A stretch of 64,000 bases of DNA, taken from Arachnia propionica (GTDB lineage: Bacteria; Actinomycetota; Actinomycetes; Propionibacteriales; Propionibacteriaceae). The position numbers and the translations under genes were made by a program. This document shows, one piece after another, positions 10,238-19,008 of this stretch (its first letter is position 1; every line of letters starts with the position of its first letter). Where the stretch lies: assembly GCF_003859805.1 (NCBI RefSeq), contig NZ_RQZG01000002.1, forward strand, positions 62,001-126,000, read 5' to 3'. Under the pieces are notes generated by a model. The model did not search any database, was not told the origin of the DNA, and was given only the letters and a program-made list of their open reading frames with translations.

Positions 10238-10585
10238 TCAGTGGAAGCTGTCGCCGCAGGCGCAGGCACCACGTGCATTCGGGTTGTCGATCTCGAAGCC
10301 CTGCTTCTCGATCGTGTCCACGAAGTTGATGGTGGCGCCCGACAGGTAGGGTGCGCTCATCTTGTCGGTGACGACACGCACACCGTCGTAGTCATTGACG
10401 ACGTCCCCGTCGAACTCACGGGTGTCGAAGTACAGCTGGTAACGCAGTCCGGAGCATCCGCCGGGCTGGACGGCGATGCGCAGGCTGACGTCGTCACGAC
10501 CCTCGGCTTCGATGAGGGCACGCACCTTGGCGACGGCGACGTCGGTCAGGACGACGCCCTGGGGAACGGTTCCGGTTTCAGTCAC
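10238..10585 (-). CDS. erpA: Iron-sulfur cluster insertion protein ErpA (HesB/IscA family)
   Basis: A 115-residue A-type carrier that delivers Fe-S clusters to apo-proteins. The three ligand cysteines of the family are visible: one in PGGCSGLRYQLYF and two in the C-terminal CACG. The GTG start at 10585 is chosen over the longer frame from 10627 because the protein then has the usual family length and a TACACT box lies exactly 7 nt upstream, giving a leaderless mRNA. It is transcribed in the same direction as the pspA operon but starts 30 bp after the glycerate-kinase-like stop with its own promoter. Confidence 0.95.
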   Translation of the reverse strand: MTETGTVPQGVVLTDVAVAKVRALIEAEGRDDVSLRIAVQPGGCSGLRYQLYFDTREFDGDVVNDYDGVRVVTDKMSAPYLSGATINFVDTIEKQGFEIDNPNARGACACGDSFH

Positions 10586-10614
10586 GTACGCCAGTGTAGT
10601 GGGCCTCGTCAAGA

Positions 10615-11463
10615 TCACCACTGCCACGTGGTGGCGACACGGGCTGCGAGTTCCTCGAGCTCACGGTCCCGGACGGGGGACTCGTCCAGACCGGCCCGCA
10701 CCGCGTGGGCCTCCTCGATCCCGGTGTGACGCAGTTCCCTGGCGGAGACGAAGTTGCGGCCACAGATGACGACCACCGGGCTGAGGGCCTCACCCGCGAT
10801 GCCGGTGACGGCCCGGACCACCTCGCCTCCCCTGGTGTGGAAGTCGAGCGTGTCTGCCCCCGTGACCACCAGATCGGCCAACCCGGCCAGGCGTGGCAGG
10901 TCGTACCCCTCGGCCACCACCTGGACACCGGTGGACACACTGATCCCGCACCCTCTCAGCCAGGCCCCGAGGCCACCGAGAGCACCGGTTCCCGGGCCGT
11001 CCACCACACCGATGCGGTCCAACCAGCCGGTGGCACGGGTGTCCTCGGCCACCACCTCGGCCAGGTCCCGGTCACCACGCCGACCCTGTTCCGCGAGTGC
11101 CCCGGTGAGTCCGGTCAACGGCAGGGTGGCGTACTCCGCGGCGACGACGGCGACAGGGGCGGCCGTCAGCTCCAGCAGAGGGAGGGACTCCAGCTCGGGC
11201 AGCGTCGGTATGGGCAGGCCGGTGAGGTCGAGGTACTCGGCCCCTGAACGGATCGCATCGAGCAGGTGGCCCAGCCCGGCGGGGCGGGCCACCCGGGCAC
11301 GGGGGGCGAATCGGCCGATGGCGGCCGACAGGTCCGGTCCCTGCGTCGCGACGGGGGCCACGGCAACATCCGCCCCCTGCCGGGCGAAAGCGGCGGCGAC
11401 GACATCGGATGCCTCGGCCGGGCTGAGACGTCCGATGCGGTCGGTGGCGACGAGGACCTTCAC
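10615..11463 (-). CDS. Glycerate kinase-like protein (shortened)
   Basis: A 282-residue protein with the outline of type I glycerate kinases: an opening strand KVLVATDRIGRLS, a central GTGALGGLGAWLRGCG segment and the DLVVTGADTLD strand that corresponds to the catalytic DLVITGEG block. True glycerate kinases are about 370-380 residues and have Glu where this one has Ala, so both the length and a key acidic position deviate and activity is uncertain. Its ATG overlaps the pspAA stop by 4 bp, making it the third gene of a pspA-pspAA operon. That placement suggests a link to membrane stress rather than glycerate metabolism, but this is inference. Confidence 0.7.
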   Translation of the reverse strand: MKVLVATDRIGRLSPAEASDVVAAAFARQGADVAVAPVATQGPDLSAAIGRFAPRARVARPAGLGHLLDAIRSGAEYLDLTGLPIPTLPELESLPLLELTAAPVAVVAAEYATLPLTGLTGALAEQGRRGDRDLAEVVAEDTRATGWLDRIGVVDGPGTGALGGLGAWLRGCGISVSTGVQVVAEGYDLPRLAGLADLVVTGADTLDFHTRGGEVVRAVTGIAGEALSPVVVICGRNFVSARELRHTGIEEAHAVRAGLDESPVRDRELEELAARVATTWQW

Positions 11464-11819
11464 CCGTGGTCGGCGGGAGTGGCCCCGGCCTCCGCGTCGA
11501 GTTCCCGGTCGTCCCCCTCCAGCTGGTGGCTGTCAGGAACCAGACCGTAGAAGTCGGAGGTGCTCTCCAGGAGGACCCGGACCTCGTCGAGGGTGGCCGT
11601 GACATCGGGCAGCACCAGGTCGGACTCGACGATCAGGTCGTCGGGCACCTCGGACCCGTTGGCCTGCACCGCGGCCACCAGACGCTCCAGCTCGGTGCGC
11701 AGTGCTGCCTGGTCGTTCGCCTCGACGGCGGCCTCGACGGCCTCGTCGATCTCGTTGAGTTCCAGGAGCTGCTCCGGCTCCATGACCCACTGGCCGAGCC
11801 CCATGAGACGGACGATCAT
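11460..11819 (-). CDS. pspAA: PspA-associated protein PspAA
   Basis: A 119-residue acidic cytoplasmic protein. The opening MIVRLMGLGQW and the segments ELNEIDEAVEAAVEANDQ and PDDLIVESDLVLPDVTATLDEV are characteristic of PspAA, a small conserved partner encoded next to PspA in actinobacteria and other phyla. Its start overlaps the pspA stop by 4 bp and its stop overlaps the next gene by 4 bp, so the three are translated in series. Function is presumed to be binding or modulation of PspA at the membrane; no enzymatic motif is seen. Confidence 0.88.
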   Translation of the reverse strand: MIVRLMGLGQWVMEPEQLLELNEIDEAVEAAVEANDQAALRTELERLVAAVQANGSEVPDDLIVESDLVLPDVTATLDEVRVLLESTSDFYGLVPDSHQLEGDDRELDAEAGATPADHG

Positions 11820-12610
11820 GACTGCGCACCCTCCTGGTTCTCGATGGCCTCGGTGACGGACCCGGCGGCTGCACCCGGTGCGGCGATCTCGGGACGTGCG
11901 GCCGGACCACCGGTGAGCTGCGCCTTCAGCGCTGCCAGTTCACTCTCGACGGAGGAACCGGCGGCCAGGGCGTCCAGCTCCCGGTCGAGATCACCCTGGA
12001 CCGATCCGGTCGGGTCCTCCAGGGCACCGGTGGCGAGCAGCTCGTCGACGGCGGAGGCGCGGGCCTGCAGCTCGAGGGTCTTGTCCTCCGCACGCTGGAT
12101 GGCCAGACCGACGTCGCTCATCTCCTCGGAGATCCCGGTGAAGGCCTCGTTGATGCGGGTCTGTGCCTCAGCAGCGGAGTAGGTGGCCTTGATGGTCTCC
12201 TTGCGGGTGCGGAACGCGTCCACCTTGGCCTGGAGCCGGGTGCTGGCACGCACCAGCTTCTCCTCCTCACCCTGCAGGGTGGCGTGCTGGGTCTGCAGAT
12301 CGGCCAGCTGACCGGCCATCGCCTGCTTGCGGGTCAGGGCCTCCCGGGCCAGGTCCTCACGGTTGGCCTCCAGCGCCCGCTGCGCGGTGAGGGTGTAGCG
12401 CTCCATCTCCTGGTTGACCTTCTGGGCCTGCAGTTCGACACGCTTGCGGCTGGTCGCCACGTCCGCGACGCCACGCCTGACCTTGCGGAGCAGGTCGAGC
12501 TGACGTTCGTAGGAGTAGTCGAGGGTCTCTCGTGGGTCCTCGTACTTGTCGAGGGCCTTGTTCGCCTTCGACTTGAACATGAGGGCGATGCGTTCAAAGA
12601 TGCCAGCCAT
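11816..12610 (-). CDS. pspA: PspA/IM30 family envelope-stress protein
   Basis: A 264-residue coiled-coil ESCRT-III-like protein that oligomerises on stressed inner membranes. The N-terminal amphipathic helix (MAGIFERIALMFKSKANKALDKYEDP) and long heptad-rich helices through residue about 215 match PspA; the last 40 residues are an Ala/Gly/Pro-rich tail. ATG 12610 is chosen because GGAAGG lies upstream and the family begins here; the open frame upstream is spurious. It heads the pspA-pspAA-glycerate-kinase-like operon. A separate PspC-domain kinase module at 44-47.7 kb may form the sensing side of the same response. Confidence 0.95.
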   Translation of the reverse strand: MAGIFERIALMFKSKANKALDKYEDPRETLDYSYERQLDLLRKVRRGVADVATSRKRVELQAQKVNQEMERYTLTAQRALEANREDLAREALTRKQAMAGQLADLQTQHATLQGEEEKLVRASTRLQAKVDAFRTRKETIKATYSAAEAQTRINEAFTGISEEMSDVGLAIQRAEDKTLELQARASAVDELLATGALEDPTGSVQGDLDRELDALAAGSSVESELAALKAQLTGGPAARPEIAAPGAAAGSVTEAIENQEGAQS

Positions 12611-12795
12611 GGGGGTCCTTCCGCGTTCGTGCTGATGCACTGACAACCGTACCCTCCTTCGGGCCTCCTCGGGTCCGGTGATCCCCTGATTGCTCCCCCT
12701 GCCGACCATCCCCCGTACGCAGCAGGACACAGTTCTGATCGCCAGCCTCTAGACTGACGTGGACATCCGTGACCCCCGACCCCGAAGGCAGACCC

Positions 12796-13476
12796 GTGGG
12801 ACTGTTCCGCCCCTACGAGCGCAAGACCACCACCGAGCAGGAGCGCCCGCACAAGCGCACCCGACTCGTCCCCGACGCCAAGCCACAACGTGCTCCGAGG
12901 ACCAGCAGCACGTCGACCTCACCTGCGACCCCGACGGAGAGCGAGGCGAGGACGGCACCGTCGAGGACGAAGGTGACGCGCCGCCAGCCGGTCCGCAAGA
13001 CCGAACCGACGCTGACCCGCAAGCAGGCCGAGGCGGCCCGCATGGAACGGCTCCACCCGAACCTCAGCCCCGCCGAGCAGCGCAAGGCGAACCGGGAGGC
13101 CCGGGCGAAGGCCCGGTTCGAGGCCTGGGACAAGATCGAGGCCTCACCCGAGCGTGTGCTGGCACGCGACTTCGTGGACACCCGGTGGACCATCACGGAG
13201 TTCATGCTGCCGCTGATGCTCGTCGCCATGGCGGGCATGATCTTCACCATCACCGACGCCATGGTCTCGTTCATCATCTCGATCGTGCTGTGGGTGCTGC
13301 TGTTCCTCAGCCTCATCAACACGTGGGTGATGTGGCGCAGTTTCAAGAAGGTCCTCGCCCAGCGGGTTCCGAACGCCATCACGCGTGGCCTGATGATGTA
13401 CATGTTCAACCGCTCGCTCATGATCCGCCGGTTCCGCCGCCCCGGTCCCCGCATCAACCGGGGGGACGCGATATGA
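12796..13476 (+). CDS. DUF3043 membrane protein
   Basis: A 226-residue actinobacterial integral membrane protein of unknown role. The first 130 residues are highly charged (Lys/Arg/Glu) and contain RKQAEAARMERLHPNLSPAEQRK, then two hydrophobic helices (about 138-158 and 162-182) with a WRSFKK turn, and a basic C-terminus. This is the DUF3043 layout. GTG at 12796 (VGLFRPYE) is preferred because relatives begin at this motif and GAAGG lies upstream; an in-frame GTG at 12769 is possible. A TAGACT box is at 12750-12755. The stop overlaps the next small gene as ATGA. Confidence 0.85.
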   Translation: MGLFRPYERKTTTEQERPHKRTRLVPDAKPQRAPRTSSTSTSPATPTESEARTAPSRTKVTRRQPVRKTEPTLTRKQAEAARMERLHPNLSPAEQRKANREARAKARFEAWDKIEASPERVLARDFVDTRWTITEFMLPLMLVAMAGMIFTITDAMVSFIISIVLWVLLFLSLINTWVMWRSFKKVLAQRVPNAITRGLMMYMFNRSLMIRRFRRPGPRINRGDAI

Positions 13477-13679
13477 GCCACCAGTGGCGACCGGTCGTCG
13501 GCACCCACGACCCATCGGCCCTGGCGGATGCCGGACTGTTGCCGACCTTCGACTCCCGGGCCGAGGCGGAGCAGTGGCTCGGCCTCTACTGGAGCGACCT
13601 GCTGGATGCCGGGGTCACGCAGGTGAGTCTCTGGGAGGACGACCACGAGGTGGCCCCTCCCATGTCCCTGGAGGGCTGA
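13473..13679 (+). CDS. Small conserved acidic protein, unknown
   Basis: A 68-residue soluble protein whose ATG overlaps the DUF3043 stop by 4 bp, so it is translationally coupled to it. It is rich in Trp and acidic residues (AEAEQWLGLYWSDLL, VSLWEDD) and has no membrane segment or signal peptide. I recognise it only as a short conserved hypothetical of actinobacteria found beside DUF3043. It has no standalone long frame and would be missed by length filters. It ends 4 bp before the convergent permease pseudogene. Confidence 0.7.
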   Translation: MSHQWRPVVGTHDPSALADAGLLPTFDSRAEAEQWLGLYWSDLLDAGVTQVSLWEDDHEVAPPMSLEG

Positions 13680-13683
13680 ACAC

Positions 13684-14978
13684 TCAGCCCCTCCCCTGCC
13701 GCAGGGTGAGCCACAGGAAGTAACCGCCACCGAGAACGGTGGTGACCAGCCCCACGCTGCTGTCGAGACGCTGCCCGATGAGATCGGCGGCCAACAGCAG
13801 CACCGCCCCGGTCAGTGCAGCGATCGGCAGGTGCAGACCTCGCTGCGGCACCAGACGACGGGCGATCTGCGGGGCCACGAGGGCCACGAGGGCGATGGGA
13901 CCGGCAGCCGCCGTCACCGCTGCCGTGAGTCCGATCCCGAGCAGGACCAGTGCCAGACGGGTCCGCTCCACCCGGACCCCGAGAGCGGCTGCCACCTCGT
14001 CACCGAGCTCCAGCTGCCGGAACACCGTGGCCCGATGGGCCACACCGATGAGCAGCAGCACGATGCAGAGGCTGAACGGCCAGAACTGGGTGAACCCGAG
14101 CGAGCTGAACGACCCGAAGCCCCAGGAGGCCGCCTCCTGGGCCTGTTTCGCCCCGCCACGGATCAGCAGGTAGTTGTTGACCCCGGTCAGGAAGGCCGCG
14201 GTGCCGATACCGACGACGATGAGCCGGAAACCCTGGACCCCGCGACGCCAGGCCAGCAGGTACACCAGGATGGCCGTGCCCATCCCACCGGTGAGGGCTC
14301 CCGCCACCAGCACCAGGTACGACGGGCTTGCGAGCACCAGCGTGACGAACAGCGTCCCGGTGAAGGCCCCGGTGTTGAACCCGATGACGTCCGGGCTCCC
14401 GAGAGGGTTGCGGGTCAGGGACTGGAAGATCGCCCCGCTGACCGCCAGGGCCAGACCGGAGAGCAGGGCGAACAGCACGCGGGGCAGCCGCCACTCCCAC
14501 AGCAGCCGCAGGACGGCGGGACGGGCACGCCCCTGAACCGCCTCGAGCAGCTGCGGCACGGACAGCGAATGAGTCCCGACGCTGATGCCCAGCACCGCGA
14601 GCACCAGGGTCGGTGCGGCCAGGATGGAACCGAACAGCAGCAGTCGCTGGTCGGGGCCGGTGAACCACCGGACCACGTGTGGCACCATGAGCCCGACGAA
14701 ACCGATGGGGCCTGCCATGGCGACGGCACCCCCACCGAGCAACGTCACCCCCGCGACGGCGAGTACCCGGGTCAGTGGCAGACGTGCCCCCAGGCCACGT
14801 CCCAGGTCGTCCCCCAGCGCGGTGGCGTTGAGCATCGTGGCGGCTGGAACGGCGAGGATCGCCCCCACCGTGACGACGGGAGCGACCGCGATGAGCACGG
14901 CCGGGCCCCCACCCCCAGGCTCAGCATGCAGACCGCGGCGAGACCGATCCCTGCCAGCAGGAGCCCGGCTGCTCTCAC
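13684..14978 (-). pseudogene. Remnant of two FecCD-type siderophore ABC permeases, deleted, frameshifted and fused
   Basis: The GTG at 14978 overlaps the upstream stop (GTGA) and begins a normal first FecCD permease (LLLAGIGLAAVCMLSLGVGA). After about 25 residues the reading frame breaks at a G-rich stretch (14904-14917). The other frame continues with the last third of the same permease (LNATALGDDLGRGLG, AGPIGFVGLMVPHVVRWF), so about 165 residues in between are gone. It then passes without a stop into the second permease from its second segment (VGTHSLSVPQLLEAV, SGAIFQSLTRNPLGSPDVIGF) to its normal end (GGGYFLWL). Two permeases would need about 690 residues; about 407 remain. No ATPase gene follows. 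I regard it as non-functional. Confidence 0.85.
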
Positions 14979-15613
14979 CGCTTCGTGAAACCGGTGGCCA
15001 GCTGATCCGCCATCGGACCGACCGTCGCCGGGATCGACAGCACGCTGGGGGCTGATGACGCCCAGGCCAGCGAGTGATCCTCGACGAAGAAGAAGTAGGA
15101 CCCCTGGGCGATGGGCGCCCAGCGGGCGACCAGTGGGTGCTCCAGGGTGCGGGTGACGTCATCTGGGACATCACCCCACCCGACGTGGAACTGTGACTCG
15201 ACCTGACCCAGTTCCTCGAGGCTGACGGAGGTCACGAACTCCTCTGCTCCCGAGGCCGCGTCGTAGGCCCCGGCGTCGTCGTGGCGCAGGAGCTCGGGCA
15301 GTTCGCCGCCGAGCTCGACCACCTTGTCCTTGAACCAGGGCAGGTACTCCTTGACGGTCCCCCAGGTGAAGTCCTCCACCCCGACCGGGACCACCCCCAG
15401 TGCGGCCACGACGTCCTGGGAGTACCAGCCGAGGGTGACCACGCGCTGGGGACGCTCGGTGATGGTGGTCTCCCCGAAGACGTGTGTGATGGTCACCGGT
15501 TGATGATCCACGGCTGGTTGGGACCGTGGCCCGGTTGGGGCCGGGGCGGAGCAGGAAGCCACGGCACACACCATGACCAGGAACAGGACCACCCTGCGCA
15601 GGGTCGATGACAT
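14975..15613 (-). pseudogene. Siderophore-binding lipoprotein with internal in-frame deletion
   Basis: The frame is open for 212 residues, against about 320-340 for iron-siderophore binding proteins. A lipoprotein signal (lipobox ending VASC) and a normal N-lobe beginning (RVVTLGWYSQDVVAALGVVPVG) are followed to about residue 112 (LLRHDDAGAYD). Then the sequence jumps directly to the C-terminal end of the family (SVSLEELGQVESQFHVGW, HPLVARWAPIAQGSYFFF, APSVLSIPATV). The hinge and most of the ligand pocket are missing. The deletion is in frame, so a protein can be made, but ligand binding is very unlikely. It is the first gene downstream of an iron box and is coupled to the broken permease. 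Confidence 0.8.
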
Positions 15614-15647
15614 CGTCTTTCCTTCCTCAGGACTGCGTGAGGAGACA

Positions 15648-15665
15648 CAGGTTAGGCAGCCCTAA
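15648..15665. promoter_or_regulatory. DtxR/IdeR-type iron box
   Basis: The segment CAGGTTAGGCAGCCCTAA agrees at about 14 of 18 positions with the actinobacterial DtxR/IdeR operator TWAGGTTAGSCTAACCTWA. It lies between the divergent siderophore-binding gene and the AraC gene, so iron-loaded DtxR could repress one or both. Confidence 0.78.
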
Positions 15666-15718
15666 GCCTTCTGGCTATCATCACGATCAGCCATGGATCT
15701 TCCAGAAAGCAGTCAATC

Positions 15719-16534
15719 GTGTCCGAATCCGACGATTCCTTCCCCTCGGGTGCCGTGTTCGACGACGTGGTTCCGTCTTCCATGACAGGGAATTTTCTGG
15801 TGGCGGAGAGCACACTGATCGATGCCAGGAGCCATTTCGCGAGGCACTACCACACCATGGACCAACTGGCCTGGCCGCAGCACGGTGGGCTTTCGGTGCG
15901 CGTCGCGGATGCGTGGTGGCGGGTCACCCAGCATCATCTCGTGTGGATCCCGGCCCACACCGAGCACGAGGTGTGGAACGACGGTGCCGACGTGTTGCTG
16001 AGTCTCTACGTCGCGCCTTCCCTGCGACCACACGGCAGGAGGTGGTCCAGACCCCTGTCACTGCAGGTGAACGACCTCTCGGGGGCACTGATCCGTCACC
16101 TGTGCACCAATGAGAGTTCATCGATCAGGGAACAGTTGTCACTCGCCCTGCTGCGTGACGTCCTGGAGCACAGCCCCGAGAACCATGACGTGCTGGCGTT
16201 GCCGAGCCATCCTTCGGCCCACCGCGTGGCCGAACAGCTCCTGGCGGACCCCGCCTCGCCACGCACCATCGAGGACTGGGCCGAGCAGGTCGGTGTCAGC
16301 TCCCGCACCCTGCTGCGTTGCTTCCTCAACGACACCGGAACCACGTTCACGAAGTGGCGCACCCGGGCCAGGACCTACCATGCGGCCCGTCTCCTGGCCG
16401 AGGGGTGGAGCGTGCAGGATGCCGCGGTGGCCGTCGGTTACGCCACCGCAACCGGCTTCATCAAGGCCTACCGCAGCACCTTCGGCACCACCCCGGCCCA
16501 CCATGCCGCCCGCCGTCGACGCCAGGACCTCTGA
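15719..16534 (+). CDS. AraC family transcriptional regulator with N-terminal cupin
   Basis: A 271-residue regulator. The first 110 residues form a cupin-like sensing domain (HYHTMDQLAWPQHGGLSVRV, VWIPAHTEHEV), and the last 100 carry two helix-turn-helix motifs (WAEQVGVSSRTLLRCF; QDAAVAVGYATATGFIKAYRSTFGTTP). GTG 15719 is taken as the start; the ribosome site is weak. It is divergent from the siderophore locus with an iron box between them, the usual arrangement for AraC activators of siderophore uptake. The gene is intact although its presumed target operon is broken, so it may control genes elsewhere. Confidence 0.88.
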   Translation: MSESDDSFPSGAVFDDVVPSSMTGNFLVAESTLIDARSHFARHYHTMDQLAWPQHGGLSVRVADAWWRVTQHHLVWIPAHTEHEVWNDGADVLLSLYVAPSLRPHGRRWSRPLSLQVNDLSGALIRHLCTNESSSIREQLSLALLRDVLEHSPENHDVLALPSHPSAHRVAEQLLADPASPRTIEDWAEQVGVSSRTLLRCFLNDTGTTFTKWRTRARTYHAARLLAEGWSVQDAAVAVGYATATGFIKAYRSTFGTTPAHHAARRRRQDL

Positions 16535-16652
16535 CCTGCCACCAGCCGGATCCCATGCGTCGTGCACGATGTCTGACAGGACCCCGTGACGATGCGCAGT
16601 GAGGTCTCACCCGGGTCGAGGAACCACCGGGTACATCCTCTAAGCTGACCGG

Positions 16653-18146
16653 ATGACCACCAGTATCCCGATTCTCACCACCGCGAGCACGCCTGCCCCC
16701 GACGCCGACGTCCTGGTCCTCGGCCTGACCAAGGCCAACGACGAGCCAACCCTCGTCGGTGCCTGCCCTGACCTGACGCAGGCCTGGGACAGTGCATTCC
16801 CGCAGGACCTGCTGACCACCGCGATCACCCTCGGGGCGAGGAGCAGGCTCGGCACCGTCGCCGTCCTGCCACCGCTCCGCGAGCAGCGTGTCATCGTGGT
16901 GGGGCTGGGCGAGGTCGACGTCACCCCTGCCGCGGTGCGTCATGCCGTCGGCACCGCCCTGCGGAGCATCACGGGCACCGACGGCGCCGAGGCCTGGAAG
17001 GTGACGCTCAGCCTGGAACTGGGCGACCCCGAACTGGGTCAGGCCGCAGCCGAGGGCGCCCTGCTCGGCGCCTACCGACGCCCCCGCGTGGGCAAGGACG
17101 ACTCCTCCCTGCCGGTGGGTGAGGTGGAGCTCGTGATCGGCCAGGATGCGGTGAAGGAGGCCGTGACGGTGGCCGGGACCGTCGCGGCAGCGGTCGCCCA
17201 GGCCCGTGACTGGGTCAACACCCCACCGAACCTGCTGTTCCCCAAGACCTTCGCCGAGGCCGGGAAGGAACTCGTGGCGGACCAGAAGGTCGCGGTGGAG
17301 ATCCTGGACGAGAAGGCCTTGGCGAAGGGCGGCTACGGTGGCCTGCTCGCCGTCGGTGGCGGTTCCTCACGATCCCCCCGACTGCTGCGTCTGGCCTGGG
17401 CCCCGAAGGGCGCGAAGTTCCACCTGGCCCTGGTGGGCAAGGGCATCACCTTCGACTCCGGTGGTCTCGACATCAAGCCCGCCGGACAGATGGCCGCCAT
17501 GACCTCCGACATGTCCGGGGCCGCTGCCGTCATCGCCGCCACCCGGGCGATCGCCGAACTCGGTCTGCCCATCAAGGTCACCACCTATGCCGCGATGGCG
17601 GAGAACCTGCCCTCGGGCAGCGCCTACCGCTCCTCCGACGTGCTGACGATGTTCGACGGCACCACGGTGGAGAACGGCAACACCGACGCCGAGGGACGCC
17701 TCGTGATGGCCGACGCCCTGGGCCGTGCCACGAGGGATGAGCCCGACCTCATCGTCGACGTCGCGACCCTGACCGGGGCCTGCATGGTGGCGCTCGGCAC
17801 CCGCACCGCCGGGCTCATGGCCAGCGACGACACGACCGCGGACCAGCTGCTGGATGCCGCCGAGGCCGCCGGCGAGGCCTTCTGGCACCTTCCCATCACC
17901 GACGACCTGCGCGAGGGTCTCACCTCGGAGGTCGCCGACCTGCGCTCCACCGGCAAGAACCGCTGGGGTGGCGCACTGACCGCGGCCGCCTTCCTGCAGC
18001 ACTTCGTGGGTGAGACCCCGTGGGCGCACCTGGACATCGCTGGCCCGGCCTTCAACGAGGATGCCCCGTGGGGCTGCACCCCGAAGGGCGGTACCGGGGT
18101 CGCGGTGCGCACCCTGGTCGCCCTGGCGACGAACCTCGCGGGCTGA
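16653..18146 (+). CDS. pepA: Leucyl aminopeptidase (M17, PepA)
   Basis: A 497-residue cytosolic di-zinc aminopeptidase that removes N-terminal residues during peptide turnover. The metal and active-site segments GKGITFDSGGLDIKP, MTSDMSGAAAV and the signature NTDAEGRLVMADAL are intact. The N-terminal domain is the less conserved macro-like domain of the family. ATG 16653 has a TAAGCT box 6 nt upstream and no Shine-Dalgarno, so the transcript is probably leaderless. A strong 15-bp hairpin follows the stop. Confidence 0.97.
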   Translation: MTTSIPILTTASTPAPDADVLVLGLTKANDEPTLVGACPDLTQAWDSAFPQDLLTTAITLGARSRLGTVAVLPPLREQRVIVVGLGEVDVTPAAVRHAVGTALRSITGTDGAEAWKVTLSLELGDPELGQAAAEGALLGAYRRPRVGKDDSSLPVGEVELVIGQDAVKEAVTVAGTVAAAVAQARDWVNTPPNLLFPKTFAEAGKELVADQKVAVEILDEKALAKGGYGGLLAVGGGSSRSPRLLRLAWAPKGAKFHLALVGKGITFDSGGLDIKPAGQMAAMTSDMSGAAAVIAATRAIAELGLPIKVTTYAAMAENLPSGSAYRSSDVLTMFDGTTVENGNTDAEGRLVMADALGRATRDEPDLIVDVATLTGACMVALGTRTAGLMASDDTTADQLLDAAEAAGEAFWHLPITDDLREGLTSEVADLRSTGKNRWGGALTAAAFLQHFVGETPWAHLDIAGPAFNEDAPWGCTPKGGTGVAVRTLVALATNLAG

Positions 18147-18153
18147 GGACCGA

Positions 18154-18195
18154 TCGTGCCCGACCGGTGGCGATGATCGAACCGGTCGGGCACGA
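18154..18195. terminator. Hairpin terminator after pepA
   Basis: A perfect 15-bp inverted repeat (18154-18168 and 18181-18195) with a 12-nt loop starts 8 bp after the pepA stop and ends 16 bp before the convergent MerR gene stop. It can terminate both; no T-tract is visible. Confidence 0.82.
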
Positions 18196-18211
18196 CGCGG
18201 GATGCGTGTGT

Positions 18212-18985
18212 TCAGTGCTGGAGAAGATCAGCGGCATGTACCAGCAGGGCGTCCCGGACGAATCGGCTGCTCTCCTCCCCGCCGAAGGCATGGCGCAACC
18301 CGGGGTCCTCAACGTACATGTGGGCCAGGCCCGTGATCATCTCCAGCGCCTGGCCATGATCCCCGGCGTGGGTGGGGGTTCCCGGGATCCGGGAGAGCCA
18401 CGCGATGTGGCATCTCACCATCTCACGTGCTGGAGTTGACCCCGGTGTGACCCCGCTGCGGAAGGTCCTCACCCAGTCGGCCACGAGCTGCTCCGACTCG
18501 CGCTTCCACTCCTGCTGCTGGGAGAAGGTCTTGCCGTGCCACCAGCGGTTCCCCGCCTCGTAGGCCTCACGTCCCCACCTTTGGACCACCTCGGCCTCGT
18601 AGCGGTCGTTGAATCCTTCGAGCAGGATGTCCGGGTCGGGCTCCCTACCATCCCGGCGCGCCTCCAACAGGTGCCGCACAGCCGTGATCCTGACCTCCAA
18701 CGCTGCTCGTTGGGACTTCAGCACCCGGATGTGGTCCTCCAGCGCGGCCACCTCCTGCACCTCGTCCTCGTGCTCGAGCAGCTCGGCGATCTGCGCCAAC
18801 GGCATGCCGACGTCCCGGAGCAGGAGGATCCGTTGCAGCCGGGCGACGGCGTCGGAATCGTAGTGCCTCACCCCTGCGGCGGTGACCCGGCTCGGGGCCA
18901 GCAGCCCGATCTGGTCGTAGTGGCGCAGGGTGCGCGTGGTGATCCCGGCACGTCGTGCCAGTTCAGCGACGTCCCATTCGATCAT
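18212..18985 (-). CDS. MerR family regulator with TipAS-like ligand domain
   Basis: A 257-residue regulator. Residues 1-70 are the MerR winged helix (VAELARRAGITTRTLRHYDQIGLL), followed by the dimerisation coiled coil to about 120 and a TipAS-type all-helical domain (RWGREAYEAGNRWW, SGVTPGSTPAREMVRCHIAWL) that in TipAL binds thiopeptide-like ligands. The gene lies 23 bp after the DUF2268 gene and is probably cotranscribed with it. The likely operator is the palindrome in the promoter of that gene (19901-19917), which implies autoregulation. The inducing compound is unknown. Confidence 0.9.
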   Translation of the reverse strand: MIEWDVAELARRAGITTRTLRHYDQIGLLAPSRVTAAGVRHYDSDAVARLQRILLLRDVGMPLAQIAELLEHEDEVQEVAALEDHIRVLKSQRAALEVRITAVRHLLEARRDGREPDPDILLEGFNDRYEAEVVQRWGREAYEAGNRWWHGKTFSQQQEWKRESEQLVADWVRTFRSGVTPGSTPAREMVRCHIAWLSRIPGTPTHAGDHGQALEMITGLAHMYVEDPGLRHAFGGEESSRFVRDALLVHAADLLQH

Positions 18986-19008
18986 GTGCCCCCTTCTGAA
19001 TCACATGT

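Noticed and set aside
14904-14917. Single-base sequencing error at the G-run as sole cause of the permease frameshift
   Set aside because: Correcting one base would not restore the about 165 missing residues or the fused junction to the second permease.
13684-14978. Intact FhuB-like fused double permease
   Set aside because: FhuB-type fusions are about 660 residues with two full sets of helices; here only about 407 remain and the beginning is in another frame.
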